A stretch of DNA of 64,000 nt from Chaunax sp. Z400. Its lineage: Eukaryota > Chordata > Actinopteri > Lophiiformes > Chaunacidae. A program made the position numbers and the translations under genes. The stretch covers positions 4,633,855-4,697,854 of the forward strand of contig CM075204.1 in NCBI GenBank assembly GCA_037577475.1, written 5' to 3'. The notes under the pieces were generated by a model, which worked only from the letters and a program-made list of their open reading frames with translations, did not search any database and was not told the origin of the DNA. Positions within the stretch are counted from its first letter, which is position 1; the number at the start of each line of letters is the position of its first letter. Below, piece by piece: positions 1-9,985 of the stretch.

Positions 1-690
1 GTACCTGGGTGTTCACTTGAACAATAAACTGGACTGGACAGACAATACTACGGCACTTTACAGGAAAGGCCAGAGCAGACTCTATCTGCTCAGGAGACTG
101 AGGTCCTTTGGAGTGCAGGGAGCACTCCTCAAGACATTTTATGACACCGTGGTGGCATCAGCCATTTTTTATGGTGTGGTCTGCTGGGGCAGCGGCATCT
201 CAGTTTCGGACAGGAAAAGACTCGACAAACTGATAAGGAAGGCCAGCTCTGTCCTGGGATGCCCCCTGGACCCAGTGGAGGTGGTGGGAGGAAGGAGGAT
301 GACAACTAAGCTGTCATCCATTATGGACAATCACTCCCACCCGATGCGGGACCAAATAACAGCACTGGAGAGCTCCTTCAGCGACAGGTTGCTCCATCCA
401 AAGTGCGTGAAGGAGCGCTTTCCCAAGTCTTTCCTTCCTGCAGCTGTTAGACTGTACAATCAGCACTGCTCCCAGTAGACCAAACAATTAGTAGTACTGT
501 GAGAATTACTGAGACACTTTTTCTAATAGTACTGTGAATATATTTTTGAGACACTTTACCCCCCCTCCTTTATTGTATTGTATTTTAAAAATGTTATTTC
601 CCCTCCTCCTGCTGTGTTTTTTTTTTTGTACACTGTGCTGCTGCAATACTGTAAATTTCCCCACTGTGGGACTAATAAAGGGATATCTTA
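1..690 (+). mobile_element. 3' end of an L2-like non-LTR retrotransposon (reverse transcriptase C-terminus and 3' UTR)
   Basis: The open frame at 17-478 (153 codons, stop at 476-478) has the C-terminal reverse-transcriptase layout of fish LINEs: a KLDWTDN start, a long helical stretch with LYLLRRLRSFG, then VVCWGSGIS and a tail ending in FLPAAVRLYNQ. The window opens inside the element, so its 5' part is missing. Downstream is a short AT-rich 3' UTR with GGGACTAATAAAGGGAT at about 667-683, which runs directly into TCTTA and TATC repeats, the usual end of this LINE type. It is a truncated copy, probably inactive. The exact clade (L2 against a related CR1-like group) is an inference. Confidence 0.75.
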
Positions 691-698
691 TCTTATCT

Positions 699-729
<31 letters not shown>

Positions 730-758
730 TCTATCATCTATCTATCTATCTATCTATC

Positions 759-817
<59 letters not shown>
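684..817. repeat. Microsatellite: (TATCT)n followed by (TATC)n
   Basis: About nine TCTTA-type pentamers are followed by some 25 TATC tetramers with two ATC interruptions. The array starts exactly at the LINE 3' end, so it probably grew from the retrotransposon tail. The overlapping reading frames, rich in Ser, Tyr, Leu and Ile, are artefacts of this array. Confidence 0.95.
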
Positions 818-829
818 GATCGTCAGAAT

Positions 830-1964
830 TAGGCTAACGTTAGCTTAAATTTTACCATTTATTTGATTTAAAAATATTATTGTGTAAAGCTAGAAATAGA
901 CTATTAAGTGAAAATCTACAGGTTTTTTTCCTCCTTCTCCTTTGTCAGTCATGGAATTATGTATAGAAGTAGTTTGGATTCAAGTGTTTTATTTTGTAAA
1001 ATTGTTTTTTATATTAAAATGAGCAAATAAATGAAATGACTGCATGAATCAATCATTCAGTCAATCAATGAACATCTAATCTGTGTGTTGTCTACGTTAA
1101 AACAAATTCACATTCAGATTTTTATTTGTGATACTAAGGCTCTGCTTGTCTTACTCATACATGAATAATTCACTTTTTAGGAGACTTTTTCCCTGAGACA
1201 AAGCTTTAGCATTAGCATTAGCCCCTCTGCTGGTCAAATTTAGTACATTTTTACAGGGTCTGTTCTTGAAAAAAGTCAGCTGGAAGAAAATAAAATAGGA
1301 GCTGGAGTTTTTAGATACTCAGATTTAGCTTTAACCAATTACACCTAGATAATTATAGCTAAGAAAACTTTGCAGTTAGCAGACAAATTTAACAATCACT
1401 GCCTGAAAGGAGAAGTCTGCTTTTGTCTCCCTCTTTCTAAAATGAAGGACCCATTGTTTCAAGAAATATGAGGAATTATGAGACATAAATCAGCCCAATA
1501 GCATTTTAAACTGCATATGATTTGCATGAATAGCAACATCAACCAGAGGATGGAGCAAACAGTCAGTTCTGTCTCCCTATTTGACTCTTTATCTCACCAA
1601 CAAAAGCAGAGATTGGATGATGAACATATTCATCCCTCAGTATATTCACTGCACCAGTTGGGTGTGTTAGTCACAGAGAGAGGCCTGTGTCTCATGCATG
1701 AATGAATCATTTATATACATAGTTCTATACTGACTGAAATGAACTGCAAGATTTCTTTTCCCTGATTCTATTAGAATATGTTAAACAACCAAACACACTC
1801 AAAACTCTGTGGCTGCATGATTTTACTCAGTGACATCCTGCTTTGAGCTTCTCAGGCAGGTCTCACTGTCTTTGACTCTGTCTCATCATGGAGACGTGTG
1901 ACTCATTAGAAAGACTCAGAATCTGCTTCATGTTGAATGTGTTTCACTAACGTTAACTTGCAAT
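830..1964. other. No gene recognised
   Basis: AT-rich DNA with only short open frames. I see no splice-bounded conserved peptide, RNA gene or clear transposon end. Confidence 0.6.
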
Positions 1965-2270
1965 AACCAGTGGAAGAAACACTCAGACCCTTTACTTTAG
2001 TAAAAATATCAAATCCACAACAAGTAAGAGTCTTTTTCTATTGTGAGATACTGAATCATTTTTCCTCTTTGGGGTTATTCTCTTGACACCATCTGTGGAG
2101 TTTAGAGAAAATTATCCTACTAACAATTCATATTCATCTCAAGCATGAGGAGGAGCCCCAACTCCACACTGAATCTTTCTAAGGGGCCACAAGATATAAA
2201 GGTTGGAAGGAAGATTTATGAGCTAATTATGACTTTTTAAGTAAAATGTTAAAAGAAAAATTAAAATTCA
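1965..2270 (+). repeat. Fragment of a common fish non-autonomous repeat (CAGTGGAAGAAA... type)
   Basis: The segment starts with CCAGTGGAAGAAACACTCAG and continues with CCTTTACTTTAGTAAAAATA. This is the usual left end of a dispersed fish element (CAGTGGTGGAAGAAGTATTC... type). Related pieces occur at 4655-4800, 5298-5345 and, inverted, near 26640-26740. The family assignment is from memory of the sequence pattern. Confidence 0.45.
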
Positions 2271-2327
2271 GTCATTTTCTACTCACCCCATGCAAATGCA
2301 AAGGTGGGTGAAGTTTTTTTAGTCCAC

Positions 2328-2690
2328 AAAACAGTCTGGAGGAAAACAGTCTGGAGGAAAACAGTCTGGAGGAAAACAGTCTGGAGCAAAACAGTCTGGA
2401 GTAAAACAGTCTGGAGCAAAACAGTCTGGAGCAAAACAGCTGGAGTAAAACAGTCTGGACGAAAACAGTCTGGAGCAAAACAGTCTGGAGTAAAACAGTC
2501 TGGAGCAAAACAGTCTGGAGCAAAACAGTCTGGAGCAAAACAGTCTGGAGCAAAACAGTCTGGAGGAAAACAGTCTGGAGCAAAACAGTCTGGAGGAAAA
2601 CAGTCTGGAGGAAAACAGTCTGGAGTAAAACAGTCTGGAGCAAAACAGCCTGGAGGAAAACAGTCTGGAGGAAAACAGTCTGCAGCAAAA
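2328..2690. repeat. 15-bp minisatellite, about 24 units
   Basis: The unit is AAAACAGTCTGGAGN, where N is mostly G, C or T. There are about 24 tandem copies, with one 14-bp unit (the AGCTGGAG unit near 2437) that shifts the register. Because the unit is a multiple of three, frames stay open on both strands over about 400 bp. Those open frames are artefacts: low-complexity KQSGA and RLFCS repeats with no start context or splice signals. Confidence 0.95.
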
Positions 2691-2691
2691 C

Positions 2692-2729
2692 AGCGTTACT
2701 TGTTTAAAAATGTTTAAACAAGTAACGCT
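2692..2729. repeat. Perfect 17-bp inverted repeat with 4-nt loop
   Basis: The arms are 2692-2708 (AGCGTTACTTGTTTAAA) and 2713-2729, an exact reverse complement, around the loop AATG. It sits at the right end of the minisatellite. It could form a stable hairpin in single-stranded DNA or RNA. Confidence 0.9.
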
Positions 2730-2764
2730 TAAATGCTCCATGTAGCACCTTTCAGGACCAGAAC

Positions 2765-3584
2765 TGAACCACACATGGTATCTGTGACTACAGTGGTGTT
2801 AGTAGGTGTTACAGTAGACCTCTGCTCAAGCTGTAGTGCAATGACAGGACGTTTCTTTAACCCTGTGAATCCAGAAGCATCAGTACAGAGATGGAGCTCT
2901 GAGGAGAGGACAGTGATCCCCTCACTCTTCATTCAGAAGTAGCACAAAAGGATCGCTGCTGCTGGATTTGATTCATTGAGGAAAATGTAGAAAACTCTGT
3001 GACTCACTCATAGATACACATCGCTGAACAGCCAGGAATGAATAAAGCAGCTCCATGTACTGCTTCTAACATAGAACATACAGTATACTGTATATTGGAG
3101 TGACTGCCTCCACCCAACATGTGAACCAAACAGCATTAAGCAGCTGAAGACCCACCAGAGCGGCTGTTAATCCCTGTATTACAGTACATACAGAGTATTT
3201 GTCTCACCATGGAAGGAGGAGAGCTGACCTGAGGGCTGTTTCTTCACCCACACAGGAATACAGGTGTGTGTGTGTAAAAAGAATGAGGGTTACATGGGTG
3301 GATGATGCCTAAAGGCCGTGCTGAGTGCCTTGACCTACAGCAGCACGCCTCCAACCGAACAGCATGCTCTGTGCTGACGACGTTTCACCGAGGGCGATGC
3401 TGTTTCTCTGCCCGAGAACAGCTTCAGATGATTCATGTAGCTGTTTGTGCACATTGCCAAAACTCATCAGCAGGAGGCCCGGCCCTCTTTTGAAGCTCTC
3501 TGTGTCATATTTCCCTACTAATGTGGAACCTTTCTTATGTATTCATAGAACTGTGTCGATGGAAAAACATTTGAAAATGGATGT
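2765..3584. other. No gene recognised
   Basis: Unique-looking DNA with short open frames up to about 70 codons on both strands. I recognise no domain, splice pattern or mobile element. Confidence 0.5.
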
Positions 3585-3996
3585 TAGAAACGTATTTGTG
3601 TATTTTGTATATTTATTCAGTTCAAAATTAAACGTTTTATTCTGGTTCAGTTTAAATTATATTTCACCACCCTGTGTTGCGTTATATGCTGAAGCATGGA
3701 TTGTTGTCTTTTTTGTGTGCGTCTGACTTATTTATAGTGGCACTTTATGTGTAGTGTTCTTTAGTTACTTTTGGGTGGATGATTATTTGCATCCTAAGAT
3801 ATTGATATGATGAAATTTCTATGAAAAGTTCTTATTTAAATGTAAACGAGGAGGGAGCATAATAATAATAAAGACTTGTTTTTGCTATGATCTCAGATTC
3901 TTTTATTGTCCACTAGATGGCGACGTTGTCTAAATCATCTTTTCTCTTTAAACTCAGCAACTTTGTATTTCTAATCAAATTTGCTCTTGATTTTTA
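3585..3996 (+). repeat. Copy 1 of a roughly 410-bp duplicated block
   Basis: This block is nearly identical to 35425-35838, differing at only a few scattered bases. It contains AATAATAATAAAGAC (a poly(A)-signal-like string near 3860), then CCACTAGATGGCGACG. Both copies end at a dinucleotide repeat, (TA)n here and (CA)n in copy 2. It may be a dispersed repeat or a copied 3' UTR; I could not tie it to a gene. Confidence 0.85.
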
Positions 3997-4047
<51 letters not shown>

Positions 4048-4048
4048 C

Positions 4049-4086
<38 letters not shown>

Positions 4087-4095
4087 GTATATATA
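3996..4095. repeat. (CA)/(TA)n microsatellite with inverted-repeat arms
   Basis: A short (AC)n run passes into a long (TA)n tract, interrupted symmetrically by ATACGTGTAT (about 4046) and ATACACGTAT (about 4081), which are reverse complements. The tract can fold back on itself. Confidence 0.9.
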
Positions 4096-4455
4096 GCCTC
4101 ACATAAAAATGGCCGTCTGTTTGTTTTTCCTAATTACAACACATTTGACTTGTAGGAACATTAACACAGCTTGAATCCAACATATTTTTTAAACCACATC
4201 GCTCCAGAAATATTGTGCATCTTGAGAGCAAACGATTGTTTTAGGTGCCAATTAGTGCTACACAGTCCTAAACCGACTCTGGCTACTAAGTCACCTCGTC
4301 TCTTAACAAAGCAGTCATTTTAATCCAAACCACCATCTAAACCAAATCATGTTGATGCCTAAACCAAACCTCGATAAAAGAAAATAGACATTCCTCAAGA
4401 TTCTTTTGTTTTTGAAAAGCTTTTGTAAAAATTTTAAATATATTCCCACTGTTGA

Positions 4456-5182
4456 CTAACACAGTGGTGAAATTGGAAAGTCCCAGCTGGATGACGAGTC
4501 CTGCAGCTCAGTGGATACAGAGTCCATGACACCAGTGTCTAAACCATCAGCCATCACAATACAGTCGATTCTGTTGATAAGGAGAAACACAGATGTGATT
4601 TTACTGTATAATCCAGTCACAGAAATAATACCAAGTAAAAGGAAAGCTGTAGTCAGAGGTGGAAAGAGTATCCAGATCCTGGATACTTAAGCTTAAGTAC
4701 CAATACTATATTGTAAAAGTAATCTGTTACAAGTAAACTTTGTAAACTGAAACTTAACTTTGTAAAAACATACAGAATAATTTCCAGCAAAATGTTCATT
4801 ATGTGCTTCGTGACTCAGGTCATTAATTAAAATCAAAGAATCTTTATACCATTGAATATTAAAAGTCTGCCCTTGAATTATATTTCTTGAATTACAGATG
4901 ATTTATAGCAATAAACTGTGCAGAACTTTATGTGTGAGTTTCTTTGCAGGTGCTTACCCAAGACAGGCTAGAAGCTCTGTGAGACTCCAGGTTCTCTCCT
5001 GTGAATCTTCATCATGAGCTACTGGGCTGGAGCTCCTGGACTCATGTGAGTCAGCAGGAAGTTCTTCAGCAGCTGCCTCGACTTCAGGAGTCTCTGTTCT
5101 TTCTGAGGCTGGAACATCAGGGGTGGATGACGGGTCCTGGACACCAGTGTCTCCATCATCAGCCGTCACAATGCAGTCAATA
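4456..5182 (-). CDS. Two 3'-terminal exons of an unidentified minus-strand gene (tandemly duplicated exon)
   Basis: Exon A (4958-5182, 225 nt) lies between a pyrimidine-rich AG acceptor and a GTAAGC donor. It encodes an acidic, Ser/Pro/Glu-rich segment that begins IDCIVTADDGDTGVQD and ends LTELLACLG. Exon B (4456-4570) has an almost identical acceptor region (intron sequence GTTTCTCCTTATCAACAG). It starts IDCIVMADGLDTGVMD and stops at TAG after 38 codons. Both exons enter in the same phase, as expected for tandem exon duplication. A tail of this kind suits a cytoplasmic region, but I do not recognise the gene. Upstream exons, which should lie to the right, were not found, so this may be a relic. 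Confidence 0.45.
4655..4900 (+). repeat. Dispersed fish repeat (CAGAGGTGGAAAG... type)
   Basis: Starts with AGTCAGAGGTGGAAAGAGTA and continues with CTTAAGTACCAATACT and AAGTAATCTGTTACAAGTA. This is the pattern of a very common non-autonomous element in fish. A shorter relative is at 5290-5345, next to the duplicated exon. Confidence 0.5.
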
Positions 5183-5639
5183 CTGTTGATAAGGAGAAAC
5201 ACAGATGTGATTTTACTGTATAGTCCAGTCACAGAAATTAAACCAAGTTAAAGAAACACCAAAACATTAAAGATTCAGCTCTAAATCAAGGTAAAGCTGT
5301 AGTCAGTGGTGGAAAGAGTATTAGATCCTCAAGTGAAGTCAAAGAATCATTACATCAATTGAATATTTAAAGTTTGCCCGTGGCAGAGGGCGAGTGGAAA
5401 TTCAGGAACATACAGTCTTGTTGACATTTTACAATGTTAAAGGCACTGGTTCCAATGAACCAAAAGACAGAGCCTCCTCTCATAGGTTTAATGCTTAAAA
5501 TCATCAGGTCTTCACTACCACTGACACTGTGCTGTTTCTTTTCAGTGACAGGTGAGGACATTATGACAGCACATAACTAATTCTCTAGAGCAGGTAAATG
5601 GCCGGCTTTGCTTCCTGAAAGTGTTGCGTTAATAAACAT

Positions 5640-6351
5640 TTCACTTCAGAAGATCACCCACTCGTCACAGTTGCCTCTGCCCGGCTCGCACACAGTTTAG
5701 AGTCTCTGGCATTGTGTGTGGGATTCACTGTCATGGCATCCCTGTGACTAGTTTCTTCCTCATCCCATCCCTGTCTCTGGTGGGCGTGTTCCTCGTTGAG
5801 GTTAATTGTTTTCACAGGCTGCCTATCAACTCACCTGTGTTCCATTTTCATCAAGCGGCAGTATTTAACCCCAGCCCAGACATCCACTATTGGTCAGATC
5901 GTTCAGTCTCCTTTGCTGTATTGTACCCTGACTTCCTTTAAACCTTCCTGTGACTTTTGAATTTCTAGTGAATGTGTTTAGTCTCTCCTAGAGCCTTTTG
6001 GATTGCCAGCCTGCCCGACCCTCCTCAACTCCAGACACAGGCCTGCTACCCTCACAGCCCTTTGTTCCTCAGCCTCCAGCTACAGCTCGCAGCCTCCACC
6101 ACTGAAGTCAGTATATTTACATCTCAATCCTGGATTCCTATTGTTCTTTTCACCACCTATCTGCCATCCTTCTAACGGATCTCATTTCCACCACAGGACT
6201 CCTCAGATCTGAACCCGTCCGCCCCTCCAGTGGCTTCACACGATATTGAGCTTTGTATTATTTTGAACAGTATTCATTAAAACCGTTAAATCTGCATCTC
6301 TGTCAGTATCTTGCTTTCGGGTCCAGTCGGTTAAAAACTTAAACCATAACA
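5640..6351 (+). mobile_element. Possible solo LTR of a Gypsy-type retrotransposon
   Basis: The layout resembles fish Gypsy LTRs: a TATTTAACCCCAGCC promoter-like segment near 5864, a C/T-rich transcribed part, a CATTAAAACCGTTAAATC polyadenylation-like segment near 6277, then GGGTCCAGTCGG and an AACCATAACA end near 6351. No internal gag-pol follows. The left boundary is uncertain. The call rests on layout rather than on a matched family. Confidence 0.4.
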
Positions 6352-7552
6352 TTGACGTGAAGAGATACTTTGTGTCATGCATTCATTGTATCTGCTCTGC
6401 ACCAATCAGAACTCTCTGCTCACTTGCCCATCAATTAAACGGCACGAGTCTTCAGTCAGAGCCGAGGGAGAAGAGCGCATCATTCATCTCTGCAGCTTCT
6501 GGACTTCTGGATATTCCTCATTGTTGAATGTTGCTGGACTTTTGCATCATGTTTGGATGTTTGCCAGGTTACTCCGTCTTGTGCGTCCATAGGAATGTGA
6601 GCATTCAGTCACTGTTCTGTTATATGCAACGAGTGTGGTAGTACGCATGGCTATAGTTGTGCTCATGTACTGCAAGTCGAGAGTGCAATGTTGATTGGAG
6701 AGAAATGATGCTGAGGATAAGAGGCGACTGAAATAGCAAGTTAGAAAAGAATGAAGAAAAACATGCAGGGAGGAGGAGGGAGGGACCAAATTAGCAAAGA
6801 GATAGGGTTGTTGTAAACACAGCTGAGTTTTTCCTGCCAAAACATTTGGGTATCATCTGTATTTATTGCGTAATAATCAACTGTTATCTGTATCAGAGGA
6901 GGAAGTGGCTGAACTGACTGCAACTTTGTGTTTTTTCTGCTTGAGATGTTGAAAACACGATCCTGTTGATGATGACTGTTTGAACTCAACAGACACAGTT
7001 ATGTCAGATAGGTAGTCCCACTTTTTTTGTTGTCGGCACCCTTATTTTAACACATCTAAAGTGAAATGTTATTGATTTGTCCCATTTCTCCCTGCCCTTG
7101 TCCCCTTTGTTAGTGCCAGTCTGGGTCTGAAGTGGACTTTCAAATACAGCAAATACCTTTTAGCAAGGTGTTACATTTAGCTCTTATCACAAACTGAAAA
7201 AGATGGAGGTTTAAACAGTCTCTCATTAGAATGCAGATGTGTATCGGAAACAGTTGCATGTATATGCAAGCATATTGTGCATATGTGTATAGTATGACTG
7301 TAAAAAGTACAGAAGAAAATTTGCAGGAATTATTAGCGATGTTTTCCTGCAGCAGCTCCTCTAGTCCTTCCTTTGTAGTGTATTTATTGTATTCATAGTT
7401 CACAGTGAGTGATGCTTATTCCTGTCTCTCTCCATTGTCTAATACAAAAGCAAGGCCATTGAACAAAGGAGTGTTTGGAATAGAGCCCTGGAGACATGGT
7501 TATGTAGTTACTGCAGCAATGGACATCTTTTTAGCTCAACTTTTATGCTTTA
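6352..7552. other. No gene recognised
   Basis: Only short open frames (up to 97 codons) without recognisable domains or consistent splice sites. Confidence 0.5.
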
Positions 7553-8575
7553 CACCAGTGGTTCCCAAACTTTTTTTCTGGGAACCCACATTATTAAAAT
7601 GACAAACAATCGCAACCCAAATCACAATAGTTCTTATCTATAAATTACAAGATTCACAATTTGTGCATAAATGAACATTTCTGACCATTTTTACTGCCGT
7701 CTGCATCATCATATTATCTTGAATATTTCATAGTGATATGCATTTAAATTACAACTGCATTGTATGTTTATTGAAAATATATACTGTTCATATTTTAAAT
7801 ACTTTATAGATGCGATCAAATCAGTGCATTTAGGAGGGGTGTGGTATCTCATTGTTGTTATCTCCTCTTATCACAATATAAACATTTTAAATAGGCTAAT
7901 TTATAAATGAGAAAATGCATTGAGTCTGAGTAAACAGCCACTAATGTTCATGTTCATGTGTTCATATTTATATTTGAGAGCTTAGGTGCTTTTTAAATCA
8001 AACAGGCACACATCAGGTAAACAACACATTTGAACTACTTTATATGAGACACACTAAGTGCATTTTGTTTTAATTAACAGACTCATATTTGCCTGTCATC
8101 ATTAAATCAAACAGATTATTGCTTGTTCTTTGTGTTCCAGTCAGGTGCACAAGAGGAGAGCAACATGCATATCAGGTGTAGCATTTAGTCTCTGGGTGGT
8201 AGCTAAGCTAACATTACCTGCAGCAGTCTGGTCCTTAGCTGGGTCTTGTCCCTGGTCTCTAGCTATGCCTTTCTTTTTTATTAGCCAGGCATCCATGTTT
8301 GTGACCACCTGCAAAATCTGTTCATGACTTTGGAAACTATGGTGGACACCTGGGTGCAAACCCAAACGAGTTCTGAACAAGGCACCGCCTGCCTGGCTCC
8401 AATGTCCCGCTATGATTGGCAGAACTCCATGTGTGGAGGAGCTAGAAACACACTCCCTTATGTGGATGAAGGATGTACTGCAGATATAAATCTAGAATAC
8501 TAGTCAAATAGAATCATAACTATTTTATTTGGCGACCCAAATAAAAACGACTAACAGCTAGAGACAGGAAGAAAA
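7553..8575 (+). mobile_element. hAT-type non-autonomous DNA element, right end unclear
   Basis: The left end reads CAGTGGTTCCCAAACTTTTT (about 7556), the typical terminal repeat of hAT (Charlie-like) elements. AT-rich DNA follows, with no transposase frame. A GGCGACCCAAATAAAAA string near 8530 resembles the inner part of such elements, but I see no perfect right terminal repeat. Confidence 0.5.
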
Positions 8576-8674
8576 TGAAAAACAAGACAACAACAAACAG
8601 GACTATTTTTTACTCTTAATTTAAGGTAAACACCGTGTGTTAACTGCACACCGTGCTGCTGTGACACCATGAAT

Positions 8675-8902
8675 TTAACAGAAGAACAATCTCCTGCACC
8701 ACTTTTTCTTCTTCCTCTTCTTTTGGATCTGGCTCTGGAGATCTTGCAGCTGGGATGTCAAGTTGCTCTCCTTCTCCTTCGACTCCTTCGCCCAAGTTTG
8801 GCAGAGGAAACTTTGGGCTTCAACCTCCGTCAGAGGATCTGTCACACTGGGTTGCACAGCATCACAGATATACTTATTTATCTTGACTCCGTGTTCATTC
8901 AT
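8675..8902 (-). pseudogene. Short hAT-transposase-like fragment
   Basis: A minus-strand frame contains VTDPLTEVEAQ, identical to part of the hAT pseudogene at about 34510-34540. The shared DNA runs for roughly 28 bp or more (GGGCTTCAACCTC and the following TCAGAGGATCTGTCAC on the plus strand). Beyond that match the frame becomes Lys/Gln-rich and unrelated. Next to it, TTTGGCAGAGGA is present in inverted orientation relative to the 34.5-kb copy. This suggests a small rearranged remnant. Confidence 0.45.
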
Positions 8903-9784
8903 GCCAGGGTTTCTCCATTTTCACTCCCAAACCGAAAGAGAAAGAGAAGGAGGAGAGGTGACGCTCAGAACAGTGACCTCAGGAGCACTGAGACGTGCAG
9001 AGAGAAGCTGCAGTCAGATCCAGTATGGTTCTATCAAATGTCCTCCAAACCCTGCAGCTGGGTTTAATTTGGACAACACAGCAGATCTGAGCTTCTTCTT
9101 CTGTCTCCGGGGCAGCAGACTGTAACAATAATGAGAGAAGATGAGATGAAACTATCGGTTACGCTGAGCTCTCACCAGGATCAAAAGCCAAAGCAACTTC
9201 TTTTCCTGCTCCTCATTTTAATCAATGAAGCAATATAGTGATTTACAGCTGTTCTGTCATAGAGATTCATCAGCTGACCCTCCTCTGTTCCCCTCCTCCC
9301 TCCCTCACTCTAGGAACGCTGCATTAGAGGCTCTCCTTGAAGGAGCACAGACACCTAAACCTGTGAAAACAGGCACCACCATAGCAGGAGTTGTGTTCAA
9401 GGCCAGTCTGAAGCTGTTTAAAGCCAAAACATGAATGGACCAAAACAGAGACTCTCTATGTTTCAGTCCATCAATTATAGACTGGAATCCATAGCAGGTT
9501 GATTTTTTACCCTCCAACCAACCATTATTTCTGATATAAATACAAAGTTGATTTTTAAAATCAAATTCTTATCTTGTATGGTTGAGCACAGACTCTCCAT
9601 GAAGCAGCTTTCAAGTCCAGAAGACAAACTATAAGACCAACATGAACATCACAAAAACATACTGTGTGTTTAGCTTTTTATTGCTTTAAAAAGTTTCTGT
9701 TTATTAAACAACTGTTAAATCCCATATTCTGGAGTATCAGTGAACACAACAGGGAAAGATGTTTTATTCTTTGATGAGCTTTAT

Positions 9785-9985
9785 TACCTCCAAGGAGGTT
9801 ATTTTTGTTGGTTTGTTTGTCTGTTTTTTTAGCAGGATTACATAAAAAGCTCAGAGCAGATTGTGATCATATTTTTGGAGAGGTAGGGTTTGACCCAAGG
9901 AACAATCCATTAGATTTTGGTGGTGATCTGGATCATCATCTGGATCCAGATTGTTTGAGGCTAATTCTTTACCATTATGGGATGG
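9785..9985 (+). repeat. Dispersed fish repeat (CCTCCAAGGAGGTTA... type)
   Basis: Contains ACCTCCAAGGAGGTTATTTT, then a GTTTGTTTGTCTGT run, then AGCAGGATTACATAAAAAGC and a CCCAAGGAACAATCCATTAGA segment. This is a common fish repeat. A reverse-complement relative lies in the class I intron at about 17640-17995, and another weaker one at about 37780-37920. Confidence 0.6.

Larger units (their letters stand above)
2270..2760 (+). repeat. Dispersed fish repeat (AATTCA...CCCATGC...GTGAAG family), expanded internally
   Basis: The left flank (AAAATTCAGTCATTTTCTACTCACCC, then GGTGGGTGAAG, then AGTCCACAAAACA) and the right flank (GCAAAACAGCG) match a dispersed repeat also seen at 11815-12130, 38385-38460 and 60830-61423. 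Between these flanks the element carries the 15-bp array described separately. Confidence 0.6.

Noticed and set aside
534..848. Ser/Tyr/Leu-rich frames near the LINE tail
   Set aside because: Translation of the TATC microsatellite.
2272..2774. Frames of 137-151 codons with KQSGA or RLFCS repeats
   Set aside because: Products of a 15-bp minisatellite open on both strands.
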